Below are positions 1 to 6,143 of a stretch of 8,957 nucleotides of DNA, piece after piece. This DNA comes from Thermoplasmatales archaeon (GTDB lineage: Archaea; Thermoplasmatota; Thermoplasmata; Thermoplasmatales; GCA-001856825). Where the stretch lies: NCBI GenBank assembly GCA_014874235.1, contig JACWAC010000047.1, forward strand, positions 1 to 8,957, read 5' to 3'. A model generated the notes under the pieces. It worked only from the letters and a program-made list of their open reading frames with translations, did no database searches and had not been told where the DNA came from. The number at the start of each line of letters is the position of its first letter. Position 1 is the first letter of the stretch. A program made the position numbers and the translations under genes.

Positions 1-366
1 GCTGTGGTGTTCCATAGACGTGATCAAAATTCTATCATCTCTCTTAAGAGATTCACCGATGGTAAATGATAGTAAATTGAGGCTCTCAGTCGTGTTCTTT
101 GTGAATACAATCTCGTTACTCTTGGCTCCTATGAAGTTCGCCACATTTGTCCTGGAGTTCTCGTACATTTCAGTTGCTTCGTCGGCCAGCTTGTAGACGG
201 ATCTGTGTACGTTCGCATTGTAATCCTCATAATAGTTGATTATGGCATCGAGAACCTGCTTCGGTTTCTGGGTAGTAGCCGTGGAGTCAAGATAGACTAT
301 GCTCTTTCCATTTACCTTCTTCTTGAAAATTGGGAAATCTTCCTTCTTTCCATAGGTACTAATCAT
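1..366 (-). CDS. sufS: SufS-type cysteine desulfurase, N-terminal part (cut by window edge)
   Basis: PLP-dependent desulfurase that mobilises sulfur from L-cysteine for SufB-centred Fe-S assembly in the cytosol. I translated the minus strand from the ATG at 366-364 to the edge and obtained 122 open residues. Recognisable family landmarks are YLDSTATTQKP (residues 25-35), YNANVHRSVYKLADEAT (49-65), the FTKNTTESLNL segment (88-98) and MEHHS at the cut (118-122). Active SufS/NifS proteins have about 400-420 residues, so the PLP lysine and the catalytic cysteine loop lie outside the window. The ATG overlaps the sufD stop by 8 bases; GTGAT (376-372), a partial match to the archaeal anti-SD, lies 5 bases upstream. 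It is the last visible gene of the sufCBDS operon and is probably translationally coupled to sufD. Assignment to the SufS rather than NifS/IscS group rests on the motif style and on the operon. Confidence 0.95.
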   Translation of the reverse strand, partial: MISTYGKKEDFPIFKKKVNGKSIVYLDSTATTQKPKQVLDAIINYYEDYNANVHRSVYKLADEATEMYENSRTNVANFIGAKSNEIVFTKNTTESLNLLSFTIGESLKRDDRILITSMEHHS

Positions 367-1516
367 TTCCTATCACTTCTTCCACAATTTGAAGATACTT
401 TCTGGAAATATCTTCTGGAAGTGGATAAATGATAGGACTTATAAAGCCTTCTATAACAGCCTTTTTTGCCTCTCTTGGATCGAGTCCTCTGCTCATCAAG
501 TAGTTGGTCTGTTCCTCCGAAATGTTGGAAACAGATTCTCCGTGTTTTGCCTTTACTTCTCCATTGAAAATTTCAAGAACGGGTAGAGCGTTTCCTGCCG
601 CTTCCTTCGTAAGTAGCAAAAGGTTTGCCATAAGGAACGACTCAACGTTCAGCGCCTTTTCCTCTATCCTTATGAATCCCCTGAATATCAGCGATGACTT
701 TCCTCCGAGGATTCCCTTGAAGGCAATATCGTTCCTTCCATGGACACCTACGTGGTCGGTATACACTTCGAGATCTAGATGCTCCTGCTTTTTCCCGAGT
801 GCAGCGCCATAGTAGCGCGATTCTGCATGCTCTCCAGTCTGAATGATCCTGAACCTCGAAATGCTCTTCTTTCCGGGAAGCGATAGGTGGTGGATCTTCA
901 GCGTGGAATACCTCTCCATAACTATTGTCCTCTCCAGATAACTCAGTTCTGCATTTTCTTCATCTTCGAGTAGAAAATAGTCCAGAGATGAGTTTTCACC
1001 GATTCTGATGACGGTGCCCTGTGATACGGAAGTGTTGCCGGTGACTAAAAAGTTCTCGAGAATCTTGGCAGATGAATTGTTGCCTACCGAGTACAGGTTC
1101 CGGACGTTGAAATCTCTGTCACCAGTATGAAGGATGTTGATCATCTTGTCTTCCTGGTACTTTGCCGGTATGCCAAGATAAAATCCGTCGTTGAAGTATC
1201 CCTGGTTAATCGCGCTCAGCTTGTCATAGTTGTCGTTGAAAAGATCCTCAGCCTTCATCAGTCCTTGCGAAATTGCATCACTTACCGAAAGGAATTTGGC
1301 GGGCCCCCCACCGAACAGTCTGCAGGGAGAACCGTTGTTGGTAGTGATGTTCCGTTGCATACCTGCGCAGCCGGATTTTGTCGACCTGAACAGAGGTAGA
1401 AGGTCGCTATCTTTTAGGAGAGTGTAGCTCTTCACAGACGGAGAATCGTGTTCAGAAAAGATAGGCAGAGTATCTGCTACCTTCTTCTTCTCCGTGATGA
1501 TTTCTTCCAGGCTCAC
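359..1516 (-). CDS. sufD: SufD, Fe-S cluster scaffold subunit
   Basis: SufD pairs with SufB in the SufBC2D-type complex that builds nascent Fe-S clusters; it is a beta-helix protein lacking the SufB cysteine relay. The 385-residue product has the expected weak N-terminal region, a beta-helical middle (roughly 140-310) with GENSSLDYFLLEDEENAELSY-like strands, and the SufB/SufD C-terminal signature around residues 311-359: PVLEIFNGEVKAKHGESVS, then ISEEQTNYLMSRGL and EAKKAVIEGFI. H325 in KAKHGES aligns with the conserved SufD histidine (H360 of E. coli, from memory) implicated in cluster formation. The start is GTG at 1516-1514, overlapping the sufB stop as GTGA; GGTG at 1527-1524 lies 7 bases upstream. 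A short overlap with sufS follows. Its identity as SufD rather than a second SufB is supported by the length, the missing E-G-C-T-A-P motif and the gene order. Confidence 0.93.
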   Translation of the reverse strand: MSLEEIITEKKKVADTLPIFSEHDSPSVKSYTLLKDSDLLPLFRSTKSGCAGMQRNITTNNGSPCRLFGGGPAKFLSVSDAISQGLMKAEDLFNDNYDKLSAINQGYFNDGFYLGIPAKYQEDKMINILHTGDRDFNVRNLYSVGNNSSAKILENFLVTGNTSVSQGTVIRIGENSSLDYFLLEDEENAELSYLERTIVMERYSTLKIHHLSLPGKKSISRFRIIQTGEHAESRYYGAALGKKQEHLDLEVYTDHVGVHGRNDIAFKGILGGKSSLIFRGFIRIEEKALNVESFLMANLLLLTKEAAGNALPVLEIFNGEVKAKHGESVSNISEEQTNYLMSRGLDPREAKKAVIEGFISPIIYPLPEDISRKYLQIVEEVIGND

Positions 1517-4011
1517 CCTACAGCACCGTACTTGCTCATTTCAAGTCTTACTAGCTTGTTGAATTCAATGGAATATTCCAGTGGAATCTCCTTGAGAACG
1601 TCGTCCAGGAATCCCAGCACTATAAGTGATCTTGCGTCCTCTTCCCTGATACCCCTGCTCATAAGGTAGTCCACCTGTTCCTCTGAAATCTTTCCTACGG
1701 AAGCCTCGTGCGAGAATGAAGCGCTTTCCTCTAGAATCTCGTTGTGTGGATATGTGTTGCTCTTCGACATATCGTCAAGTATGAGTGCATCACACTGAAC
1801 GGACGCCTTTGAATTGTACGCTCCGGGATTTATCCTCAACTGTCCCCTGTAGACGGCCATACCTCCCTTCCCCGATATGCTCTTTGCGACTATCTTGGAA
1901 GTGGTGTTTGGTGCTGCATGAACTACCTTAGCACCGTTGTCCTTCCATACTGGACCTACTCCTAGTGCAACATTCAGGTTAGAGGTACTTGCATATTCGC
2001 CTCTTAGTATTGATGATGGATATGTCATGGTAATCTTGGAACCAAGTGAACCCTGTACCCACTCCATTCTTCCTCTCTCCTCCACCCACGATCTCTTTGT
2101 TGGGCCGTTGATGATATTATCAGACCAATTCTGGACAGAAGTATACCTGACCTTCGCCGCTTTCTTCACATACACTTCTACAATCGCAGCATGGAGTGAA
2201 TACTGACTGTAGGTTGGTGCGGTACAGTTGTGGACTGCGAACCCCTTAACAAGATAGGAGTTCTGTTTGCTCACTTCGAGATTGTAAACTTTGTCCTTGA
2301 ATTTCTCCTTGATTATTTTCCGTATAGGCACATAGAAATTATTTCCCGCCTTCCTCACCTGTGAGTGTCTCTTGTCTTCTGTGTATTGTACGATGAATTG
2401 ATCCTTTCTTCTAATCTTTCTGCCCACTATCGTGTCATCGCCACCCTTTCTTATGGACAGATTTGCAAATGTTCCGTTCCTAGCAATAATCTCCTGGAGC
2501 TGGAATGCCAGCATCTTGCTTGCTGTCGATGCCCTGACCATGACTGATTTGAACGGTCTCTTCACGTAAACGTTGCCGTCTCCTCTAAGGTAATTATCGA
2601 GCAATATCCGCTGCTTCTCAGGAGGGAGTTCCATTAAGACCTTGGACAGCTTCTTCTCTGCTGCACCCTTGCCAACGTGGGTTTCACAGAGTTCAATCAA
2701 CTTCTTGGAGTAGGATGAGACCGTGTAGTATCCACCAGCAGTCTTTATCAAATTTGCCTGCTCACCCAGAGATTTAAGAAGATCATAAAGTTCGGTGGCC
2801 AGATCCTTCTCCTTCTTTGATTTGCCAAAACTGAAGGCAAGCACCGTAGTCTTGATCGCTTTGTTGTAGCTGACAGATCCCTCTGCCGCATACAGACCCA
2901 GCACCCTGAGCAACTCCGGAGTCATTCCTTCGTTGTCTTTCGACTCTGTAGGCGCTACATAAACGATAAAGTCCCCCTCTTCCAGCTGTTCTGCCCTGAC
3001 ATAATCCGGCTTCGCTGTAATCAGTTTTTGAGTTGATACCTCTGACTTCCAGCCATTGCGGGGTTTTCTTTCTGTAGATACAGAGGATCTTTTGATCGCG
3101 AGAACCGGATGCTCAACCGTGAGCTTGAAAGAGTTGCCTTTTGAGAGCGGAACGAATGTCATCATTGTACCATCATACGGTCTTTCGAACGTTCTGGTCA
3201 CCCGAGAATTTTCTCCGGAATGAGTCACGACGTTATCCGAAACGCCAACGCTGCTGATCGGGACCAGGGAGTCCCCCTTGCTGACAAGTTCCTCTGCGGG
3301 CAGGCAACCCTCGATGTAATGTACCGAGGCATCGGGCTCAGCAATTATCAGTGTTCTCTCAAACTGTCCCTCCAGGGCACTATTCATCCTGAAGTATGCC
3401 TGAACAGGCAGGTCCAATTGGACTCCGCTAGGAACATAGAGGAACGAACCACCCGACCACACGGCCGTGTTCAGCGCAGCGAACTTGTTGTCAGAAGGAG
3501 GCACTATCTTTCCGAAGTGCTCTCTGACTATGTCAGGGTGCTTCTGGACGGCACTGTCCATATCCATGAATATGACCCCCTTGTCCTCCCACTGTTTCCT
3601 GAGCCTTGAATAGACACCTTCTGACTGGAGCTGGGCAACCGAACCGGCAAGGTACTTCTTCTCCATTTCCGGTACTCCCAGCCTGTCAAAAGTGTCCTTG
3701 ATTTCCTTAGGTACATCCTCCCAGTTGTTTGCTTTCCTGTCTTCCTGCCTTGTATAGTAAGTCAGATCATCAAAATTCAACTCGGAAAGATCCGGCCCCC
3801 AGGTAGGCACAGGTTTCGAAAGGAATATTTCGTATGCCTTGAGCCTTATTTTTTTCATCCAGTCCGGCTCCTTCTTTTCCCTTGACATTTCCTCAATTAC
3901 ATCCCTGCTCAGTCCCTTCTTTGTCTGGTAAACAGGCTTGAGGTCTGTTATGAAATCGTACTTGATCTCATTCAATTTCTTGACATCTTCAACATCATCC
4001 AATTTTTGCAT
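1513..4011 (-). CDS. sufB: SufB, Fe-S cluster scaffold, precursor containing an intein
   Basis: SufB is the core scaffold of SUF Fe-S assembly, accepting sulfur and working with SufC and SufD. The 832-residue precursor consists of an N-extein (1-235), an intein (236-595) and a C-extein (596-832); the spliced protein would have 472 residues, a normal SufB length. Extein landmarks: AVWSGGSFLYVPSGVQLDLP (183-202), SVHYIEG (229-235) continuing after the intein as CTAPTYSQYSLHAAIVEVYV, KVRYTSVQNWS (620-630), VQCDALILDD (738-747), SFSHEASVGKISEEQVDYLMSRGI (765-788). C596 (236 after splicing) and C740 (380 after splicing) correspond to E. coli C254 and C405, the proposed sulfur entry and cluster-building cysteines; H768-E769 match the conserved C-terminal HE. 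The ATG at 4011 is preceded by a strong Shine-Dalgarno site and overlaps sufC by 17 bases; the stop overlaps sufD by 4. Confidence 0.97.
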   Translation of the reverse strand: MQKLDDVEDVKKLNEIKYDFITDLKPVYQTKKGLSRDVIEEMSREKKEPDWMKKIRLKAYEIFLSKPVPTWGPDLSELNFDDLTYYTRQEDRKANNWEDVPKEIKDTFDRLGVPEMEKKYLAGSVAQLQSEGVYSRLRKQWEDKGVIFMDMDSAVQKHPDIVREHFGKIVPPSDNKFAALNTAVWSGGSFLYVPSGVQLDLPVQAYFRMNSALEGQFERTLIIAEPDASVHYIEGCLPAEELVSKGDSLVPISSVGVSDNVVTHSGENSRVTRTFERPYDGTMMTFVPLSKGNSFKLTVEHPVLAIKRSSVSTERKPRNGWKSEVSTQKLITAKPDYVRAEQLEEGDFIVYVAPTESKDNEGMTPELLRVLGLYAAEGSVSYNKAIKTTVLAFSFGKSKKEKDLATELYDLLKSLGEQANLIKTAGGYYTVSSYSKKLIELCETHVGKGAAEKKLSKVLMELPPEKQRILLDNYLRGDGNVYVKRPFKSVMVRASTASKMLAFQLQEIIARNGTFANLSIRKGGDDTIVGRKIRRKDQFIVQYTEDKRHSQVRKAGNNFYVPIRKIIKEKFKDKVYNLEVSKQNSYLVKGFAVHNCTAPTYSQYSLHAAIVEVYVKKAAKVRYTSVQNWSDNIINGPTKRSWVEERGRMEWVQGSLGSKITMTYPSSILRGEYASTSNLNVALGVGPVWKDNGAKVVHAAPNTTSKIVAKSISGKGGMAVYRGQLRINPGAYNSKASVQCDALILDDMSKSNTYPHNEILEESASFSHEASVGKISEEQVDYLMSRGIREEDARSLIVLGFLDDVLKEIPLEYSIEFNKLVRLEMSKYGAVG
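2227..3306 (-). mobile_element. SufB intein with LAGLIDADG homing endonuclease
   Basis: An in-frame 360-residue self-splicing element, precursor residues 236-595. Block A begins at Cys1 (C236, CLPAEELVSKG). Block B contains LTVEHPVL with the T-x-x-H pair T298/H301. The endonuclease part has LAGLIDADG helix 1 VLGLYAAEGS (370-379) and helix 2 LDNYLRGDGN (471-480), both keeping their acidic residue (E377, D478), and a block-H-like stretch at 498-520. Block F is VYNLEVSKQNSYLV (575-588) and block G is GFAVHN, ending in the penultimate His594 and terminal Asn595; the +1 extein residue is C596. All residues of standard class 1 splicing are present, and both endonuclease motifs look intact, so splicing and possibly homing activity are expected. 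The only other cysteine is C442. The boundaries are fixed by the uninterrupted SufB motif E-G-C-T-A-P-T-Y that results from removal. Confidence 0.96.
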
Positions 4012-4762
4012 CTATTTCACCTCCCTTATAATATTCGTAGCCCCTCTCTTCAATCAACTTTGCCAGGTCACCATTTCCGCTCTCAGCGATCCGGCCGTTA
4101 ATCAGGACATGGACGAAATCCGGTTTTATGTAATCCAGAATTCGTTGATAATGTGTGATGATGATTATTCCAGCTCCGTTCTCCTTCGCCCTTGCTATTG
4201 CCTTTGAGACGACCCTCAGGGCATCTACGTCCAGCCCCGAATCGATCTCGTCCAGTATTATGAATTTCGGCCTGAGAATCAACATCTGCAGTGCTTCCAT
4301 CCTCTTCTTTTCTCCGCCGGACAGGCCCTCGTTTAGACCCCTGTCAGCAAACGAGCTGTCTAGGCCGAAGAATGCCAGTAATTCTTTCACCTCTTCCACG
4401 AATTTCTTGTACTCCAGTTTTTCGTCCGGATGCAGAGAGGAATAGGCGGTTCTCAGATAGTTGAGGAATCTCAACCCTTGGACCGTAACAGGTTCCTGGA
4501 AAGCAACGAAGAGTCCAGCTCTCGCTCTTTCATACACTTGTAGATCCCTGAGATTGACATCGTTCAAGAAGAGATCTCCGCTGTTCACCTTGTATCTGAT
4601 GCTGCCCACGACCGTATGGGCAAGGGTACTTTTTCCTGTCCCATTTGGTCCCATGAGTGCATGAATCTCCCCTGACTTTACAGTGATAGTGACGCTTTTA
4701 AGTATTTCCTTTTCTCCGACCGAGACACTTAGGTCCTTTATAGAGAGAACGTTAGGAATCAT
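3995..4762 (-). CDS. sufC: SufC, Fe-S cluster assembly ABC-type ATPase
   Basis: SufC is the soluble ABC ATPase that drives conformational change in the SufB-SufD scaffold; it has no membrane partner. The 255-residue product has all nucleotide-binding motifs: Walker A GPNGTGKST (38-46), Q-loop FVAFQEP with Q89, signature LSGGEKKR (147-154), Walker B FIILDE (167-172), D-loop SGLD (175-178) and switch histidine H204 in IIITHYQ. ALMGPNG and the LDEIDSGLDVDAL context are typical of SufC rather than of transporter ATPases, and the length is normal (about 250). It is the first gene of the operon. The ATG at 4762-4760 lies about 25 bases downstream of a TATA-like box and has no clear Shine-Dalgarno site, which fits a leaderless mRNA. 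The 3' end overlaps sufB and holds its Shine-Dalgarno site. Confidence 0.97.
   Translation of the reverse strand: MIPNVLSIKDLSVSVGEKEILKSVTITVKSGEIHALMGPNGTGKSTLAHTVVGSIRYKVNSGDLFLNDVNLRDLQVYERARAGLFVAFQEPVTVQGLRFLNYLRTAYSSLHPDEKLEYKKFVEEVKELLAFFGLDSSFADRGLNEGLSGGEKKRMEALQMLILRPKFIILDEIDSGLDVDALRVVSKAIARAKENGAGIIIITHYQRILDYIKPDFVHVLINGRIAESGNGDLAKLIEERGYEYYKGGEIDAKIG
4017..4025 (-). promoter_or_regulatory. Strong Shine-Dalgarno site for sufB inside sufC
   Basis: Read on the minus strand this is GGGAGGTGA, near-perfect for the archaeal anti-Shine-Dalgarno tail, ending 5 bases before the sufB ATG. It lies within the last codons of sufC and decides the sufB start, which otherwise would be doubtful because of the 17-base overlap. 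It suggests that SufB, needed in scaffold amounts, is translated by independent initiation as well as by coupling. Confidence 0.85.
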
Positions 4763-4785
4763 CGTAAATTACAATTGAATAATGC

Positions 4786-4793
4786 TATTTAAA
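4786..4793 (-). promoter_or_regulatory. TATA-like box of the suf operon
   Basis: On the minus strand the sequence is TTTAAATA, preceded by an A-rich stretch (AAAAAATG) that could act as a BRE. Its centre is about 27 bases upstream of the sufC ATG, which is the spacing expected if transcription starts at or next to the start codon. This supports a leaderless suf operon mRNA, a common pattern in Thermoplasmatales and other archaea. It is a consensus-based call without transcript data. Confidence 0.65.
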
Positions 4794-4821
4794 CATTTTT
4801 TCCTGTCTAAAGTAATAAATG

Positions 4822-4828
4822 TTAAATA
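4822..4828 (+). promoter_or_regulatory. TATA-like box of the divergent regulator gene
   Basis: TTAAATA on the plus strand, centred about 28 bases before the ATG at 4853, with AAATG just upstream. The spacing again fits a leaderless transcript. A second TATA-like string, TTTAAATA at 4834-4841, is too close to the ATG to give a start upstream of it, so the first box is preferred. Confidence 0.55.
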
Positions 4829-4852
4829 CGCTTTTTAAATAAAGTACGAAGG

Positions 4853-5476
4853 ATGGAAGAATTAACCACTCTGGGAAATAGCAAGCAGAGGATACTAGAA
4901 GAACTTTTGGAGAAGCCTAGTGTGGTCTATGAACTCTCCGACAAGCTAAATATCAGAAGCAATGCTATCAGGGAACATCTCGCCATGCTCGAAAGCAGGG
5001 GTTTTGTTGAATACAAATTCGTCAAGACCAAGATTGGGAGACCAAAGAAGACGTACAGCATCTCAGCGAACGGCATGAAGCTTTTTCCAAAGAAGTACGA
5101 CTTACTCCTGAAGATTCTCTTGGATGAGCTCACTACCGAAAATGGAACGATATGGGTACAGGACTTCCTTAGGAGGGCAGGAGAGAGGATCGTCAAGGAA
5201 GAGGGCACAAAATCAAAGGACATAAGTGATCTACTGACATTTTACAACAGCCTTGGGTGCATGGCCACGGCAATCGAAAAGGATGGAAATATCGTGATAA
5301 AGAGGAACAACTGCATCTACTACTCACTTGCACTGGATACCAACAACGCGTTCTGCGGAACGTTCGAAGATGCCCTCATAGAATCAATGCTTCCTTCATA
5401 CAAGGTAATCAAGAAAGACCCCATTTCTAAGGACAAGTACGACTGCGAGATCACGCTCTCGAAATCGGAATCATAA
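4853..5476 (+). CDS. SufR-like winged-helix transcriptional regulator, probable suf operon regulator
   Basis: A 207-residue DNA-binding protein. Residues about 10-70 form an ArsR/DeoR-like winged helix: KQRILEELLEKPSVVYELSD, the helix-turn-helix around 27-54 (ELSDKLNIRSNAIREHLAML) and a wing with the IGRPKKTYS motif (61-69). The C-terminal half has cysteines at C136, C154 (RNNC, like the NCP motif of the family), C168 and C198, giving C-x13-C-x29-C for the last three. Cyanobacterial SufR has C-x12-C-x13-C-x14-C; here the position of its third cysteine appears to be Ser182/Tyr183, so a cluster, if bound, would have three of these cysteines plus another ligand, perhaps C136. The gene is divergent from sufCBDS and shares a 90-base promoter region with it. 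Repression of the suf operon and of itself according to Fe-S status is inferred from domain and context. Another metal- or redox-sensing role is possible. Confidence 0.85.
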   Translation: MEELTTLGNSKQRILEELLEKPSVVYELSDKLNIRSNAIREHLAMLESRGFVEYKFVKTKIGRPKKTYSISANGMKLFPKKYDLLLKILLDELTTENGTIWVQDFLRRAGERIVKEEGTKSKDISDLLTFYNSLGCMATAIEKDGNIVIKRNNCIYYSLALDTNNAFCGTFEDALIESMLPSYKVIKKDPISKDKYDCEITLSKSES

Positions 5477-5477
5477 A

Positions 5478-5486
5478 GTTTTATTT
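5478..5486 (+). promoter_or_regulatory. TATA-like box upstream of queE
   Basis: GTTTTATTT just after the regulator stop codon, centred about 28 bases before the queE ATG, with ATAAA upstream. It fits a leaderless start for the queE operon. The same T-rich stretch could also end the regulator transcript. There is no clear Shine-Dalgarno site before queE, which agrees with leaderless initiation. Confidence 0.5.
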
Positions 5487-5510
5487 CCATCGTGTATTTA
5501 CCAGTAAGAA

Positions 5511-6143
5511 ATGCTGACGGTGATCGAAACTTTTCATTCCATCGAAGGGGAGGGACCCTTCATCGGAATTCCTACTTTTTTTATCAGGTTATCTGGCTGT
5601 AACCTGAGATGCACTTACTGCGATACCAAGTACTCCTACTCTGGTGGAGATAACAGGACTGTGGAGAGTTTGATTGAGGAAGCCTCTGGTTACAAGACGA
5701 AGTTTGTGTGTGTTACTGGAGGAGAACCTCTGCTGCAAAAAGAGGTCTACCCTCTGATGTACAAGCTGCTTGACAAAGAGTTTAAGGTGATTCTCGAAAC
5801 TAGCGGGTCGATTTCTGTCGATGATGTACCAGCTGATGATAACATGATAATAGCTATGGACATAAAAGGGCCATCTTCCAATATGGTAGAACACAACATC
5901 TACGAGAATATCGAGTTGCTTGCGGAAAAGGACTATCTCAAGTTTGTGATAGCTGACGAGAAGGATTACGAGTTCGCAAAGTCGATAATCCAGAAATATC
6001 CGTTCGATGGTGAAGTGATTTTCCAGCCTGAGGGCGGAAAAAATCTGAAGGAGCTCACCGAAAAAGTATTAAAAGAAAGATTAAATGTCAGAGTACTGCC
6101 ACAATTGCACAAGTTTATCTGGGGAGACAAGCGAGGAGTATGA
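5511..6143 (+). CDS. queE: QueE, 7-carboxy-7-deazaguanine synthase (radical SAM)
   Basis: QueE converts 6-carboxy-5,6,7,8-tetrahydropterin to 7-carboxy-7-deazaguanine, the ring-contraction step towards preQ0; in archaea preQ0 is used for archaeosine at tRNA position 15. The 210-residue protein has the normal QueE length. Visible motifs: the N-terminal TFHSIEGEGPFIGIPTFFIR (7-26), the radical SAM cluster site C30-x3-C34-x2-C37 in GCNLRCTYCDTKYSY, the SAM-binding TGGEPLLQ (69-76), ILETSGS (94-100), MDIKGPSS (116-123), and the C-terminal VLPQLHKFIWGDKRGV (195-210). It needs a [4Fe-4S] cluster and so depends on the SUF machinery encoded next door. The gene probably heads an operon with the AMMECR1 gene, pyrC and rnp4, and its stop overlaps the next start as ATGA. 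Confidence 0.97.
   Translation: MLTVIETFHSIEGEGPFIGIPTFFIRLSGCNLRCTYCDTKYSYSGGDNRTVESLIEEASGYKTKFVCVTGGEPLLQKEVYPLMYKLLDKEFKVILETSGSISVDDVPADDNMIIAMDIKGPSSNMVEHNIYENIELLAEKDYLKFVIADEKDYEFAKSIIQKYPFDGEVIFQPEGGKNLKELTEKVLKERLNVRVLPQLHKFIWGDKRGV

Larger units (their letters stand above)
4784..4831. repeat. Imperfect inverted repeat spanning the divergent promoters (candidate operator)
   Basis: The arm at 4784-4797, read on the minus strand, is AATGTTTAAATAGC; the arm at 4818-4831 on the plus strand is AATGTTAAATACGC. They match along their length apart from one extra T in the first and one extra C in the second. The 20-base spacer is 4798-4817. Each arm contains one of the two TATA-like boxes, so a protein bound to the arms would occlude both promoters. 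The resemblance may partly reflect shared promoter consensus, but the matching outer GC and inner AATG go beyond a TATA box. The function as an operator is inferred. Confidence 0.45.

Noticed and set aside
205..432. 75-codon plus-strand open frame at the sufS/sufD junction
   Set aside because: Antisense to both sufS and sufD coding sequence; no initiation signal.
504..812. 102-codon plus-strand open frame rich in Ser/Phe/Pro
   Set aside because: Antisense to sufD with composition typical of a reverse-strand shadow.
2227..3306. Insertion of a foreign gene or a frameshifted sufB instead of an intein
   Set aside because: The reading frame is continuous, splice-junction residues (Cys1, His-Asn, +1 Cys) are all present, and removal restores a perfect SufB motif.
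3220..3609. 129-codon plus-strand open frame
   Set aside because: It lies wholly antisense to sufB, across the intein boundary, and its translation shows no family pattern; it is a shadow of the real gene.
3995..4011. Equal 17-base overlaps at sufC/sufB and at pyrC/rnp4
   Set aside because: Same length but unrelated sequence; taken as coincidence in a compact genome.
4772..4777. CAATTG palindrome near the sufC start as a SufR-type operator
   Set aside because: A 6-base palindrome is expected by chance in AT-rich DNA and it does not match the known SufR site.
4927..5223. 98-codon minus-strand open frame with a hydrophobic stretch
   Set aside because: Antisense to the regulator; the apparent hydrophobicity comes from complementing charged Lys/Glu codons.
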